Below, one piece after another: positions 45,371 to 54,734 of a DNA stretch of 64,000 bases (position 1 is its first letter; each line of letters begins with the position of its first letter). Origin of the DNA: Tubiluchus corallicola (lineage: Eukaryota; Priapulida; Priapulimorpha; Priapulimorphida; Tubiluchidae). A model generated the notes under the pieces. The model worked only from the letters and a program-made list of their open reading frames with translations. It had not been told where the DNA came from and ran no database searches. The stretch spans positions 1-64,000 of the forward strand of contig JAQGDQ010002394.1 in NCBI GenBank assembly GCA_030141605.1, read 5' to 3'. The position numbers and the translations under genes were made by a program.

Positions 45371-46618
45371 TTGAACTTAGAATTATTTCTGGCACGTAGA
45401 ATAAATGCAGAAAGAAAAGAGGGAAGGTCTATTTCTCGCCCCGCAACTCGTATTTCTATTATAGGGGTAGCATTGGGTATTTTCGTTATGATAATATCTA
45501 TATCTGTAACAAAAGGATTTAGAAATGAAATTATAACCAAACTTGTAGGTTTTTCTTCTCATATTCAAGTAGTTGATTATGGTAACAATAATTTTTATGA
45601 AACAAATCCTATAGATAAAAACCAAGCTTTTTTACTTCAAGCAGATTCTATTCAAGGCATCAAGCATATTCAAGCTTTTGCCACCAAGGGGGCAGTGGTA
45701 AAAACCAGTTCAGAAATCCAAGGAGTAGTTTTAAAGGGTATAAATAATGATTTTGATTGGAAGTTTTTTGAAAAAAACATTGTGAAGGGACAAAGTTTTG
45801 AAATAAAAGACTCTATAAATACCATAAATAGCATCGTCATTTCAAAACATTTAGCTTCTCTATTAAGAATAAACATAAACGATGAGATACGTGTATTTTT
45901 TGTCCAAACTCCTTTAAGAATGAGAAAATTTGAAGTAGTTGGTATTTACGAAACAAATTTAAAAGAATTTGATAAGCTTTTTATGTTTTGTGATATTAAG
46001 CATATTCAAAAAATAAACAATTGGGGGAAAAATAAAATAAGTGGTTTTGAAGTAATTTTATCTGATTTCGAAAAAATAGATATAATAGAGAAAAAACTAC
46101 AAGGTATTGTAAATACAAATATCTCTGAAAAAAGTAGCCTATTAGATGTGGTAACTGTAGTGAAAAGATTCCCCGAAATTTTCGATTGGCTGAAGCTAAT
46201 AAATATGAATGTCTATACCATTCTTATACTTATGATTTTAGTTTCTGGGGTGATAATGGTTTCAAATTTACTAATCATTATCTTAGAGCGGATACAAATG
46301 GTGAAAATACTAAAAACTTTTGGTTATAGTAGCTGGAATATTTGTAAGATGTTTGTCTATCAATCTTCTTTCATTATTTTTAAAGGTCTGTTTTGGGGAA
46401 GTTTAGTGGGTATTATCACTTGTTTATTGCAGTCTCATTTAAAGATTATAAAACTAAACCCTGATTCTTATGAGTTATCTTATGTTCCAGTAAGTTTAAA
46501 TTTATCAAATGTTATTTTTTTAAACATAATAACTTTTAGTTCTATTGTAGCTATTCTTTTAATTCCTTGTTTTATAATAATAAAAACAGAGTTTGAGAAA
46601 ATAAATAAATTAAAATAA
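45371..46618 (+). CDS. LolC/LolE-like ABC transporter permease
   Basis: Permease of the FtsX/MacB superfamily, like the LolCE subunits that move lipoproteins out of the inner membrane. TM1 (about 30-50, ISIIGVALGIFVMIISIS) is followed by a large periplasmic MacB-type domain (50-275) and three TM segments (about 280-305, 325-350, 375-400). The N-terminal FLARRINAERK motif matches Lol permeases. The start codon is TTG; no in-frame ATG precedes the conserved N-terminus. No LolD ATPase is nearby. Confidence is high for the superfamily, moderate for lipoprotein release. Confidence 0.82.
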   Translation: MNLELFLARRINAERKEGRSISRPATRISIIGVALGIFVMIISISVTKGFRNEIITKLVGFSSHIQVVDYGNNNFYETNPIDKNQAFLLQADSIQGIKHIQAFATKGAVVKTSSEIQGVVLKGINNDFDWKFFEKNIVKGQSFEIKDSINTINSIVISKHLASLLRININDEIRVFFVQTPLRMRKFEVVGIYETNLKEFDKLFMFCDIKHIQKINNWGKNKISGFEVILSDFEKIDIIEKKLQGIVNTNISEKSSLLDVVTVVKRFPEIFDWLKLINMNVYTILILMILVSGVIMVSNLLIIILERIQMVKILKTFGYSSWNICKMFVYQSSFIIFKGLFWGSLVGIITCLLQSHLKIIKLNPDSYELSYVPVSLNLSNVIFLNIITFSSIVAILLIPCFIIIKTEFEKINKLK

Positions 46619-47427
46619 ATATCAAATATATTTCTATTTTCTCATTTTAATACATTTTTTATGTAATGCAATACAAATAATTTTACATTGTTTTTTTACA
46701 TAAATATACATTCTATTTATTTTATTAACTACTGTTTAATTCCCTTGTTTTAAGGTAATTTTGAAATATCCGCAAGGATAACGATATGCAATTTAAAGCT
46801 TTAATATAAAAATTGATGAATTTTTGGATGCTTGTTGTTCTCATTTTCTATTTAGCCTGCAACTAAGGCAAAAGGAGAAGAGGTTGACAATAAATGGTTT
46901 AAAAAAAGCTTTTAAACACTTAGCTTGTAGAATTTCTTATTCTTAAGACTAAAATAGTAGATTAAAACAAAAGATGAGAGATTAATAAAATGTATTTCTA
47001 GTTTAATAAAGCTGAGCAAAATTATTGTTTTCTTTTTTAATTCGTACTTCAAAGAATAAAAAAATCAAATTTTTGTCAATTATTTTATGCTTAGTATACT
47101 TTAAATCTATTTAACCTCAAATAGAACTATCTTTTTTTATTAAAAATCAAAAAAATCTCAAAAAATCATTTCATTCTCATTTTAAAACAAATATAAAACT
47201 ATGTTTAAATTATGTTTAAATTTACACAAATTCAGCAAACGTCTTTATATCAGCTCATTACACATATATTTTTTGATAGAAGAAAAAAATTTTTTATTAA
47301 AGAATTATTTTTTCTTTTTTGCAAAAACATCCTAAAACCCTATAAGACAAAACATTATGTTTATTTTAGTATTATAAACAAAAATATGTAACATGTTTTT
47401 GGCACACTTATTGTTATGTATATTAGT
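46619..47427. other. Long noncoding region with repeat copy B
   Basis: Over 800 bp without a plausible gene on either strand. It contains repeat copy B at 46793-46973; the remainder (46980-47400) is AT-rich with A/T runs and no clear structure. The RNA candidate follows at 47428. Confidence 0.7.
46793..46973 (+). repeat. Dispersed intergenic repeat, copy B
   Basis: Same orientation and order of blocks as copy A at 42998-43212 but with a shorter middle and many substitutions; begins GATATGCAATTTAAAGCTTT and ends ATTAAAACAAAA. See copy A. Confidence 0.65.
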
Positions 47428-47561
47428 GCCTGCAAGCTGTTAAAGGTTTTTTGTTGATTTTTGACTTTTAACAATAAAGCAAGCAGGTTGTAGCCAACAC
47501 GTTGGCTACATATTAGGTTTAGGTTTTCATGGTGTCTCGTAAGAGGCACCATGTTTTTTTT
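47428..47561 (+). ncRNA. Candidate structured RNA with intrinsic terminator
   Basis: Three helices lie in a row. (1) A long irregular stem: CCTGC (47429-47433) with GCAGG (47483-47487), enclosing TGTTAAAGG (47438-47446) with CTTTTAACA (47465-47473). (2) TGTAGCCAAC/GTTGGCTACA (47489-47510), a perfect hairpin. (3) CATGGTGTCTC-GTAA-GAGGCACCATG (47528-47553), an 11-bp stem with a GNRA-type tetraloop followed by eight T, a textbook terminator. TTTG at 47398 and TATATTAG at 47419-47426 could form the promoter. It may be a free small RNA or an attenuator for the NUDIX gene 104 bp downstream. I recognise no known family. Confidence 0.55.
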
Positions 47562-47664
47562 ATATATACTCTGTTCTTCATATATTGCTTCTTTCCTTTT
47601 ATTATTTCAACGAAATGTGCTTATTTTTTTATCATCATTTTTTACTTTGTCTATATACGCTGTA

Positions 47665-48285
47665 ATGAATAGCCTTATAAAAAAACTAAAAGAACAATTA
47701 GCAAAAAGCCTGCCGGGGGAGAAGGCTCAAAAATTAATGTCGCCTTCTGTACGAAATACCAAAAATAACTATTTTGCCCATCCTCCTGTTAAAAGTAGTG
47801 TGCTTGTTTTACTCTATTTTATAAAAGAAAGATTAAATTTTGTTCTAATAGAAAGAACTACTGATAATACTATTCACAGCGGAGAAATAAGTTTGCCAGG
47901 AGGAAAGTATGAAAAAAATGATGATAGGCTTTTTGAAACTGCTGTGCGTGAAACAGAAGAAGAAATAGGTGTAAATAGAAATGATGTAAAATATATTGGT
48001 AAGTTAACTCCTTTATATATTCCCGTAAGTAATTTTATGGTTTTTCCTTTTGTCGGATTTATTGATTCTACTCCTGAATTTGTTTTAAACACTAAAGAAG
48101 TAAACAAAGCAATAAACATTAATGTAAATGAAATAATTAACCCTATGGCTATAAAAAAGACAAGTAAACTTATCAATAATATAGAGGTGTCTGTTTCTTA
48201 TTTTGATATAAATGGAATCTTTGTATGGGGGGCTACTGCAATGATTTTAAGTGAATTTTTGGAGGTATTCAAAAAAATATGGTAA
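47665..48285 (+). CDS. NUDIX hydrolase (NudL/CoA pyrophosphatase-like)
   Basis: Hydrolyses nucleoside-diphosphate-linked compounds; the layout resembles coenzyme A pyrophosphatase NudL. The segment SGEISLPGGKYEKNDD followed by RLFETAVRETEEEIGV gives the NUDIX box G-x5-E-x7-R-E-x2-E-E-x-G with the insert typical of NudL. I start at the ATG at 47665 (MNSLIKKLKEQLAKSLPGE, like NudL N-termini). The in-frame ATG at 47551 lies inside the terminator hairpin and would add an unlikely hydrophobic leader. Length 206 residues. Confidence 0.87.
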   Translation: MNSLIKKLKEQLAKSLPGEKAQKLMSPSVRNTKNNYFAHPPVKSSVLVLLYFIKERLNFVLIERTTDNTIHSGEISLPGGKYEKNDDRLFETAVRETEEEIGVNRNDVKYIGKLTPLYIPVSNFMVFPFVGFIDSTPEFVLNTKEVNKAININVNEIINPMAIKKTSKLINNIEVSVSYFDINGIFVWGATAMILSEFLEVFKKIW

Positions 48286-48773
48286 GGAGTTATCTGTTGA
48301 CAGGAAATATTAGAAATTTTTAAACAAGAAGTATAAAATTTTTTAGGTAACTATATCTAAGTTTATAGAAAAATGATATGGTATTTATCCTTTATTTAGC
48401 ACTCTTTTCCAACTGCTATCTTCTCTACTACCCCAAGTTTGCAAGGATTAACACAATACAAACAACACAGTGTAAAATTGCACATAATTAGTACAATTTT
48501 TATGAGTTAATAGAATATTTAATACAAAAAAAGTTGTTGACGACCTTGCTAAACTACTTTGAAATGGCGGGGTAGAGCATCTTTATTGTGCTAATAATAA
48601 GGTATAATATTAGAAAAATTGCGGTATTAAAAAGACAAAAGATAAAGAACACAAAGATACCTCACAGAACTATTAAAAATATATAAATTAGATAAATTTA
48701 GGATAACTCAAAAAATGATGAGTATAATTTCTTAAAAATATATTTAGTATAAATTTATATATCATTGCCTTTT
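48286..48773. other. Intergenic region with no visible feature
   Basis: 488 bp between the convergent NUDIX and Wzi-like genes. No ORF, repeat copy or strong hairpin was recognised. Confidence 0.6.
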
Positions 48774-50390
48774 TTAAAATCCCAAATTAAAGCCCAATGT
48801 GTAAGTGCTGGTTTTACCCCAATAAAAACTAGGAGTATATCTTTCTATTTCTCCTTCTGTATTTTTATAATTATAAACAACATAGATATATCCATCGTTA
48901 ATAATCTGATATTTGCTAGTAAATCTTATATCTTGCTCGCTCCAATCTACTGTTTCTAAAAAAACTAAGCCTTCTCTTTGTTCTGTAAACTCCCAATAAT
49001 TAGGCCCATGTTCTGAATAAGAAAAATCCAATTGAAGCGATAATCCACGTATAGGTTTATATTTAGCCGACAAATATATGTTTTGTGAGTTGTCTCGTAA
49101 ATAGTGTCCAAAGTTATACTCATTAGAAGTATTGTCTGTTGTTGCTACTATATGTTGATAAGTAAGAGGGTTGGTACGAGTATACTCTACTGTGAAGAGA
49201 GCATCTTGTATTAAGTTAGACAGTCTTGCTCCTATTTTAAAACTTACGTAATTAGAGCTTTTCTCATTGTCAAACATATTTTGAAGTGCTATTTCATCTA
49301 TAAATACCGAAGTAAAAAGATGTAAGTATTTTATTTGTCGCGAACTAATATCAAAAAACATTTGAGAGTTTTGCCCACTATGGTTATTCATTCCTCCAAT
49401 AGAATGATCTACTGATTTATAAAACAAAAAAGGCACAAGGTAGGCTGCCTGCACTGCTATGTCGCTATATATAATAGAATTACCAATAGATATATTTAAA
49501 TGTTTTGTAGGTGTAAAAGTAAACATATTAGCAGCTATATATTTACTATGAAAAACATTTCTAGGAAATTTTTCACCTGCATATTCGTATTCATAGCTGC
49601 GAGTAGAATCTATTATTTCACTTACAAGCCAACCATGCATATAGTTAAATTCAAACCATTTTACAGGATTGAGATATAGTTTTACTTGCCCAAAAGATGG
49701 GGCTTTGTCTGAAAAGATATTAGCTCCGTTATTGTTGTTACCCCAAGTAAAATAGTCCTTTACAATAGCTACTGTACCCCAATTCCAACTTACTGTTATT
49801 CCTCCTCGTGTCTCGCTGTGGTCACCTACTGTGTTGTCCCCATCTGTAACATTTTTATGTTTATATTTTGCCCCTTTTTGTTGAGTAAAATAATCAGGAA
49901 GTGCTAATATTTCCTCTTCGTTTTTATCTCTCAAACTTCCATATATTCCTACATTTTTGCCTATATATCCAAAAAATTCCGCTCCCCAATAACTTCTTTG
50001 TAAACTAGCTGTTTTATTTCTTAATAATTCGCCACCAATAATAGGATTAAGTGTAAAGGAAAACAAAGAATCCTTATAGTATAAAGCATCCCACTTTTTC
50101 TTAAAATTTTTATCTTTTTTAAGCTCTTTATTAAAATCTTTTAAATAAAACTCCACTTCCTTCTGTTGTCGAAAAGTAAGTTTTTTCTTTTGAGCGATAG
50201 CCTCTTGTAGTTTTTCTGCAATAAATTCCCTTGAATAAGGCTTTATTGCTGAGTTAATTTCAATAACTTTATTATTAGCAAGTTCATCTAAAAATTCATA
50301 TACTTCAGTATTTAAATGACTGTAATATACTGTTTGTGATTTTAAGGTTATACTAATAATAAAAATTAGTAACAATATTAGGTTTTTCAA
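48774..50390 (-). CDS. Wzi-like outer-membrane capsule-assembly protein
   Basis: Outer-membrane beta-barrel related to Wzi/AlgE-like proteins seen in Bacteroidota. Signal peptide 1-18 (ending LKSQT), then the characteristic helical N-region NTEVYEFLDELANNKVIEIN followed by KPYSREFIAEKLQEA, then 18 or so amphipathic strands up to the terminal aromatic strand TYTLGFNLGF. The conserved GGMNNHSGQNSQMFFDIS loop is seen. The 538-residue length is usual. It is the last gene of the ruvB minus operon. A role in attaching surface polysaccharide is inferred from the family. Confidence 0.75.
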   Translation of the reverse strand: MKNLILLLIFIISITLKSQTVYYSHLNTEVYEFLDELANNKVIEINSAIKPYSREFIAEKLQEAIAQKKKLTFRQQKEVEFYLKDFNKELKKDKNFKKKWDALYYKDSLFSFTLNPIIGGELLRNKTASLQRSYWGAEFFGYIGKNVGIYGSLRDKNEEEILALPDYFTQQKGAKYKHKNVTDGDNTVGDHSETRGGITVSWNWGTVAIVKDYFTWGNNNNGANIFSDKAPSFGQVKLYLNPVKWFEFNYMHGWLVSEIIDSTRSYEYEYAGEKFPRNVFHSKYIAANMFTFTPTKHLNISIGNSIIYSDIAVQAAYLVPFLFYKSVDHSIGGMNNHSGQNSQMFFDISSRQIKYLHLFTSVFIDEIALQNMFDNEKSSNYVSFKIGARLSNLIQDALFTVEYTRTNPLTYQHIVATTDNTSNEYNFGHYLRDNSQNIYLSAKYKPIRGLSLQLDFSYSEHGPNYWEFTEQREGLVFLETVDWSEQDIRFTSKYQIINDGYIYVVYNYKNTEGEIERYTPSFYWGKTSTYTLGFNLGF

Positions 50391-50422
50391 TTTTAAAGGT
50401 TTTTAGGTTTATTATCAGTTCG

Positions 50423-52291
50423 TTATTCAGGAGAAGTTGGAGGAGCTGGCTTTGTTATCCATTCTCCTTTATTTAAATCCCAAGTGAGCTCTATATCCCA
50501 ATTGGCTTTTACTTCTATTATTTCTGGATAGTATAATACTTTTTCTGGGTGTATTCCTTTTAGGTAGTCTCCTGTGTCCCATTTTCCGTTATTATTTTTA
50601 TCCAGTATCATCTTTATCTTATAACTAGCTGGATTAATATAATATAATTCTACTTCTTCGCCTGATTTAATAATTACTTCTTTTTCTACTTTCTCTTCTT
50701 TGTTTTCAGCTAATAATTGTATTATGGCTGTTTCTGTTAAGTTTTGTATATCTATAAATATAGCTCCGTATTCTTCTTCTGCCTTTATTGTAAATTCTTG
50801 AGTAGTACTGTCATTTGTATAATCATAAATGTCTATAAATGACAAAGAATCTAAGGTAAGCACATAAGTTTTTTCTGGCTCAAAATTATATTTTATGTAA
50901 TATTGCCTTATATAGTTAGAGTCTTGGAGTATTTCATATTCCAATGGTAGATTCAGGCTGTCTACTTTTTCATATAAGTATATATGTTTATTATTTTTTG
51001 TAATAATAGGAACATCAAAAGATAAAACAATATCTTGTTCTATATCAAAAGTACCTGATATATTTGTTTGAAATTGTGTTTTTGGTATTTTTACTATCTC
51101 TTCTACCTCTTCTTCTTTTTTTCTTTTTTTCTTTTTTTCTTTTATATTTTTTTCAAGTTCTTTTTCAAACTTATATCTTAATTGTATGGTATCTGTTTTT
51201 AATTCATAATTATAAAGAGAGTCTCTTATATGATACTTTATCTCAAAATTTAAAGTATCTTTTTTCCACACACTAGAATCTGTAATCCAATAAATTATTT
51301 CAGTATTTTCTGAATTTTTTTCTTTCATATACCAACTATCGTTTTTTTCTTTTACATTCAAAAGTTTCATTTGTAGTTCTTCTTTCAAAGGCTCATTAAA
51401 TATAAATTCACATTTGTTTTTTTCTTCTCTTTTCTTATCTATTATATATTGTTGTTCTTTGTTTTCTACAAACAAAAAAAGATTTAAATTATTAGGCATA
51501 AATTCCGTGTATTCTACATTCATGATAGTATCTATTTCTATTTCTCTAACGTTTATATCTATAAAAAAAGTATCATTTCTTGTTTTTTTTTCAAAAAAAG
51601 GAGTTATTAAAGTATCTGAAAATGCTATCGCTTCATCATATAAGTCAAATTTGTAATTTCTATTACCATCTCTCAAAGCGAATATTTTATATTTTCCTTC
51701 TCTTATACTTTTAATAGTAAAAAAACCTTCTTCATTTGTTTTGGCTATCTTAACAGGTAGTTTTAAATACGGTATAGAGTCTGCTATAGAATCATAAAGC
51801 ATTACTAATACTTCCTCTTCTGGTTCTAAGTTAAACGAATTTAATACTTTTCCACTTACCTGTAAAGAATCTATTTTATCACCTGTTGAAAGTATAAAAG
51901 TAAAATCTTCTAAAATATTTCCTTCATTGTTATCTGTAACAGCATTAGCAAAATCAAAGGAATAAGTTGTATTAGGCTGTAATTCACTTTCTCTCAAATC
52001 TATCGTTAGTTTTTCAAGTATTGCTTTTACTCCAGGTGATTTTTCTAGAGGAGGTGATACTACTAACTGAGTGTTAACATCTTTTAATACTATAAATTCG
52101 TCAAACTCTATCACTATCTTTTTACCACTAAAATTTAAACTTTTATATCCTGGATTGCTTTTTATCATTTTGGGAGGTATTATATCCTTTTTCCCACCTG
52201 GAGGACTTCCCGGATTGGCACAGTAATACAATATTCCTAAAAGAAAAATGCAACATATTATATTACGTATATTTTTTAAAAACAATATCAT
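50423..52291 (-). CDS. Lipoprotein with Ig-like (Big_5/SbsA) domain
   Basis: Secreted lipoprotein common in Bacteroidota. The hydrophobic N-terminus ends at ILYYC (Cys24), followed by ANPGSPPGGKKDIIPPKMIK, a hallmark of this family. An SbsA-type Ig-like domain (residues 45-135: IVIEFDEFIVLKD, LQPNTTYSFDFANAV) and a carboxypeptidase-regulatory-like beta domain (150-220: GFFTIKSIREGKYKIFALRD) follow. A very Lys/Glu-rich stretch lies near 385-400. The function is unknown; it may bind other envelope parts. It lies 9 bp after the flippase-like gene. Confidence 0.82.
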   Translation of the reverse strand: MILFLKNIRNIICCIFLLGILYYCANPGSPPGGKKDIIPPKMIKSNPGYKSLNFSGKKIVIEFDEFIVLKDVNTQLVVSPPLEKSPGVKAILEKLTIDLRESELQPNTTYSFDFANAVTDNNEGNILEDFTFILSTGDKIDSLQVSGKVLNSFNLEPEEEVLVMLYDSIADSIPYLKLPVKIAKTNEEGFFTIKSIREGKYKIFALRDGNRNYKFDLYDEAIAFSDTLITPFFEKKTRNDTFFIDINVREIEIDTIMNVEYTEFMPNNLNLFLFVENKEQQYIIDKKREEKNKCEFIFNEPLKEELQMKLLNVKEKNDSWYMKEKNSENTEIIYWITDSSVWKKDTLNFEIKYHIRDSLYNYELKTDTIQLRYKFEKELEKNIKEKKKKRKKEEEVEEIVKIPKTQFQTNISGTFDIEQDIVLSFDVPIITKNNKHIYLYEKVDSLNLPLEYEILQDSNYIRQYYIKYNFEPEKTYVLTLDSLSFIDIYDYTNDSTTQEFTIKAEEEYGAIFIDIQNLTETAIIQLLAENKEEKVEKEVIIKSGEEVELYYINPASYKIKMILDKNNNGKWDTGDYLKGIHPEKVLYYPEIIEVKANWDIELTWDLNKGEWITKPAPPTSPE

Positions 52292-52300
52292 ATGAAATAA

Positions 52301-53293
52301 CTATCTTTTATATCTTTTATTATAAATAGGCAATAACATCATTGAAGTAAACCCTATTATTATAAGCATTATAGTCATAAAAGAGTGAGAAATAAAAGCA
52401 AAGGCCCTTGATACAATGTCTATGTTTTCCATATCCCTTAAATAAATAGTAAGCGTAGCTATTATCATGAAGTGCCACGCACCTATACCACCTTGGACAG
52501 GTGCTACCATACCAAAACTTGCCATTACAAAAGCTGTAAGACCTACTATAACATTTGTATCACGTAATTGATTAAAACCTAAAAAAATACAATAAAAAGA
52601 CATAAAATATAAAAGCCAAATAGATAAAGAATAAACAATGAATAAAAATTTATTTTTTACTTTTTTTATAGATTTTACTCCTTCTAAGAACCTTTTTACA
52701 ACTTCCTTTACCTTATCACCATATTTTGTTTTTAAAACTAATGAGAAGCCTAAAACAAGCATTAATAACAAAAGTAATATTACTACTCTATAATTGGATA
52801 TAATAGTTATTTTTTCTTCTATTTCGGGATTTTCATTCAAAAAATTAATAAAAAAATTCCACTGAGTAACTAAAATGCCTAAGGTAATTAATAATAAAAT
52901 GATTATATCTATTAGTCTTTCTAAAACTACCGTGCCTACAAGTTTAGTAAAAGATACTTCTTCATACCTATTCATTACTCCACATCTTGTTACCTCTCCC
53001 ATACGTGGTACTGCCAAATTAACAAAATATCCTACCATAATAGCAAAAAAGCTATTTATGTAATTAGCTTTTTTACCTAAAGGTTCTATTAGTTGTATCC
53101 AGCGCACTGCTCTTGCTATATGACTTAATATACCAATAATTACAGCTGCAAAAATCCATCTATATTGTATATCTTGCTCTATTACATCTGCTAATTCTTC
53201 TACACTTATATCCTTATATACCAACCAAAAAAGAAAAATACCTATTATTAGAAAAGTAGTTATTTTTACTATGTTTATTATTTTTTTTTTCAT
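52301..53293 (-). CDS. Flippase-like membrane protein (lysylphosphatidylglycerol synthase TM region family)
   Basis: Integral membrane protein of the UPF0104/LPG synthase-TM family, with about eight spans over 330 residues (first at 9-26, ITTFLIIGIFLFWLVYKD). The conserved block AVRWIQLIEPLGKKANYINS and VPRMGEVTRCGVMNRYE identify the family, as does the glycine-rich APVQGGIGAWHF near residue 270. No catalytic domain for lysyl transfer is attached. Members move or modify lipid-linked molecules; the substrate is unknown. It sits between ruvB (6 bp) and the Ig-like lipoprotein gene. Confidence 0.85.
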   Translation of the reverse strand: MKKKIINIVKITTFLIIGIFLFWLVYKDISVEELADVIEQDIQYRWIFAAVIIGILSHIARAVRWIQLIEPLGKKANYINSFFAIMVGYFVNLAVPRMGEVTRCGVMNRYEEVSFTKLVGTVVLERLIDIIILLLITLGILVTQWNFFINFLNENPEIEEKITIISNYRVVILLLLLMLVLGFSLVLKTKYGDKVKEVVKRFLEGVKSIKKVKNKFLFIVYSLSIWLLYFMSFYCIFLGFNQLRDTNVIVGLTAFVMASFGMVAPVQGGIGAWHFMIIATLTIYLRDMENIDIVSRAFAFISHSFMTIMLIIIGFTSMMLLPIYNKRYKR

Positions 53294-53299
53294 AAAAAA

Positions 53300-54325
53300 T
53301 TAGAATAGTATATCTGAATTGTTATGTCTCATTTTGCCTAAATGCTCATATGCTTTATTAGTAACTTCTCTTCCTCTTTGCGTTCTCTTTAAAAAACCTT
53401 CCTTAATTAAAAAAGGCTCATATACTTCTTCTACAGTACCTGTATCCTCCGAAACAGCAGTAGATATAGTAGACAATCCCACAGGTCCTCCATTAAATTT
53501 ATTTATTACTGTTGTTAATATTTTGTTATCCATTTGATCTAAACCATACTTATCTATATTTAAAGCCTCAAGAGAATACTTTGTTATCTCTAAATCTATT
53601 TTTCCATTACCTTTTACTTGTGCATAGTCTCTTACTCTTCGTAAAAGTGCATTTGCTATCCTTGGTGTTCCTCTACTTCTAGAAGCTATTTCATAAGCAG
53701 CGTTGTCTGATATTTCTATATTCAATATTTTAGAAGATCTATTCACTATATCTTTCATAGTTTTTACATCATAATATTCTAAATGAAAATTAATACCAAA
53801 TCTTGCTCTTAGTGGACTTGTGAGTAAACCTGCTCTTGTGGTAGCACCTATAAGCGTAAAAGCACTCAATTCCAATTGAACTGACCTTGCACTTGGTCCT
53901 TTATCTATCAGTAAATCTATTCTATAATCCTCCATTGCAGAATAAAGATACTCTTCTACCAAAGGGCTTAATCTATGTATCTCATCTATAAACAACACAT
54001 CTTTATCCTCTAAACTAGTAAGAATACCTGCTAAGTCTCCTGGCTTATCTAAAACAGGTCCAGAAGTCACTTTTATATTCACTCCTAATTCGTTTGCTAC
54101 AACATTTGCTAATGTAGTTTTTCCTAGACCAGGAGGCCCGTGTAATAATAGGTGATCTAAAGCTTCTTTTCTTATTTTAGTAGCTTCTACAAATATTTCT
54201 AAATTTTCTAAAATCTTATATTGACCGTTAAAATCATAAAATTTTAATGGTCTTATTTTTTTATCATATTCTTTGTCTTTTAAAGAAAGAGTATTATTTC
54301 TAATATTAAAATTGTTAGATTGCAT
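53300..54325 (-). CDS. ruvB: Holliday-junction branch-migration ATPase
   Basis: Hexameric motor of the RuvAB branch migrator. Walker A is GPPGLGKTTLA (about 64-74), Walker B FIDEIHRLSP, and sensor 1 GATTRAGLLTSPLRARFG. The C-terminal winged-helix domain holds GPVGLSTISTAVSEDTGTVE. The 341-residue length is normal. ruvA and ruvC are not adjacent. It leads the operon that continues with three envelope genes. Its upstream region is an extremely AT-rich divergent gap shared with rpiB. Confidence 0.97.
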   Translation of the reverse strand: MQSNNFNIRNNTLSLKDKEYDKKIRPLKFYDFNGQYKILENLEIFVEATKIRKEALDHLLLHGPPGLGKTTLANVVANELGVNIKVTSGPVLDKPGDLAGILTSLEDKDVLFIDEIHRLSPLVEEYLYSAMEDYRIDLLIDKGPSARSVQLELSAFTLIGATTRAGLLTSPLRARFGINFHLEYYDVKTMKDIVNRSSKILNIEISDNAAYEIASRSRGTPRIANALLRRVRDYAQVKGNGKIDLEITKYSLEALNIDKYGLDQMDNKILTTVINKFNGGPVGLSTISTAVSEDTGTVEEVYEPFLIKEGFLKRTQRGREVTNKAYEHLGKMRHNNSDILF

Positions 54326-54734
54326 ACAATTAAAGAAAATGTGTGTTATAAACGTGTAATATTATATATTAATTTATAATTTAATAATATATAATGATTA
54401 TTATATATTGTTTACATTATTTACAAATTATTTTAAATTTGCTTTTATTTTTAAAATATTTAGTTTATCAATAAGTAATTAACAATGTTTTGCTTTGTAA
54501 ATTATTTATTTTAAGCAAAAATAAACAATTGTTGAAAACAATAATTATTAATATTTTTTTATATAACATTTGTTTATAAGTAAGTATATATATGTTAAAT
54601 AATATATTATTTAACATAAAAAATAAATTTTGCATTATTGTTTTTTTTTGTAAGAGGAAATAATTATATAACAAATCAAATATTTTTTAAAAATAAATAG
54701 TTAAATTATTAACACTTTATAAATTTTTTTATTT
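54326..54734. other. Extremely AT-rich divergent gap between ruvB and rpiB
   Basis: Roughly 90% A+T by eye. It holds a perfect 28-bp palindrome (54591-54618; half-site TATGTTAAATAATA). TTTTGCTT/AAGCAAAA and AACAATTGTT inverted elements lie at 54490-54545. No clear DnaA-box cluster (TTATCCACA) was found. The region must carry both divergent promoters; the 68-codon open frame at 54468-54674 on the minus strand is an AT-content artefact. Confidence 0.6.

Noticed and set aside
47551-47664. Upstream ATG giving the NUDIX protein a hydrophobic leader
   Set aside because: The ATG sits in the terminator hairpin and its T-run; NudL-like proteins begin at the later ATG.
54468-54674. Minus ORF of 68 codons in the AT-rich gap
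   Set aside because: Composition is that of random AT-rich DNA (Leu, Ile, Asn, Lys, Phe, Tyr), and it spans the palindrome.
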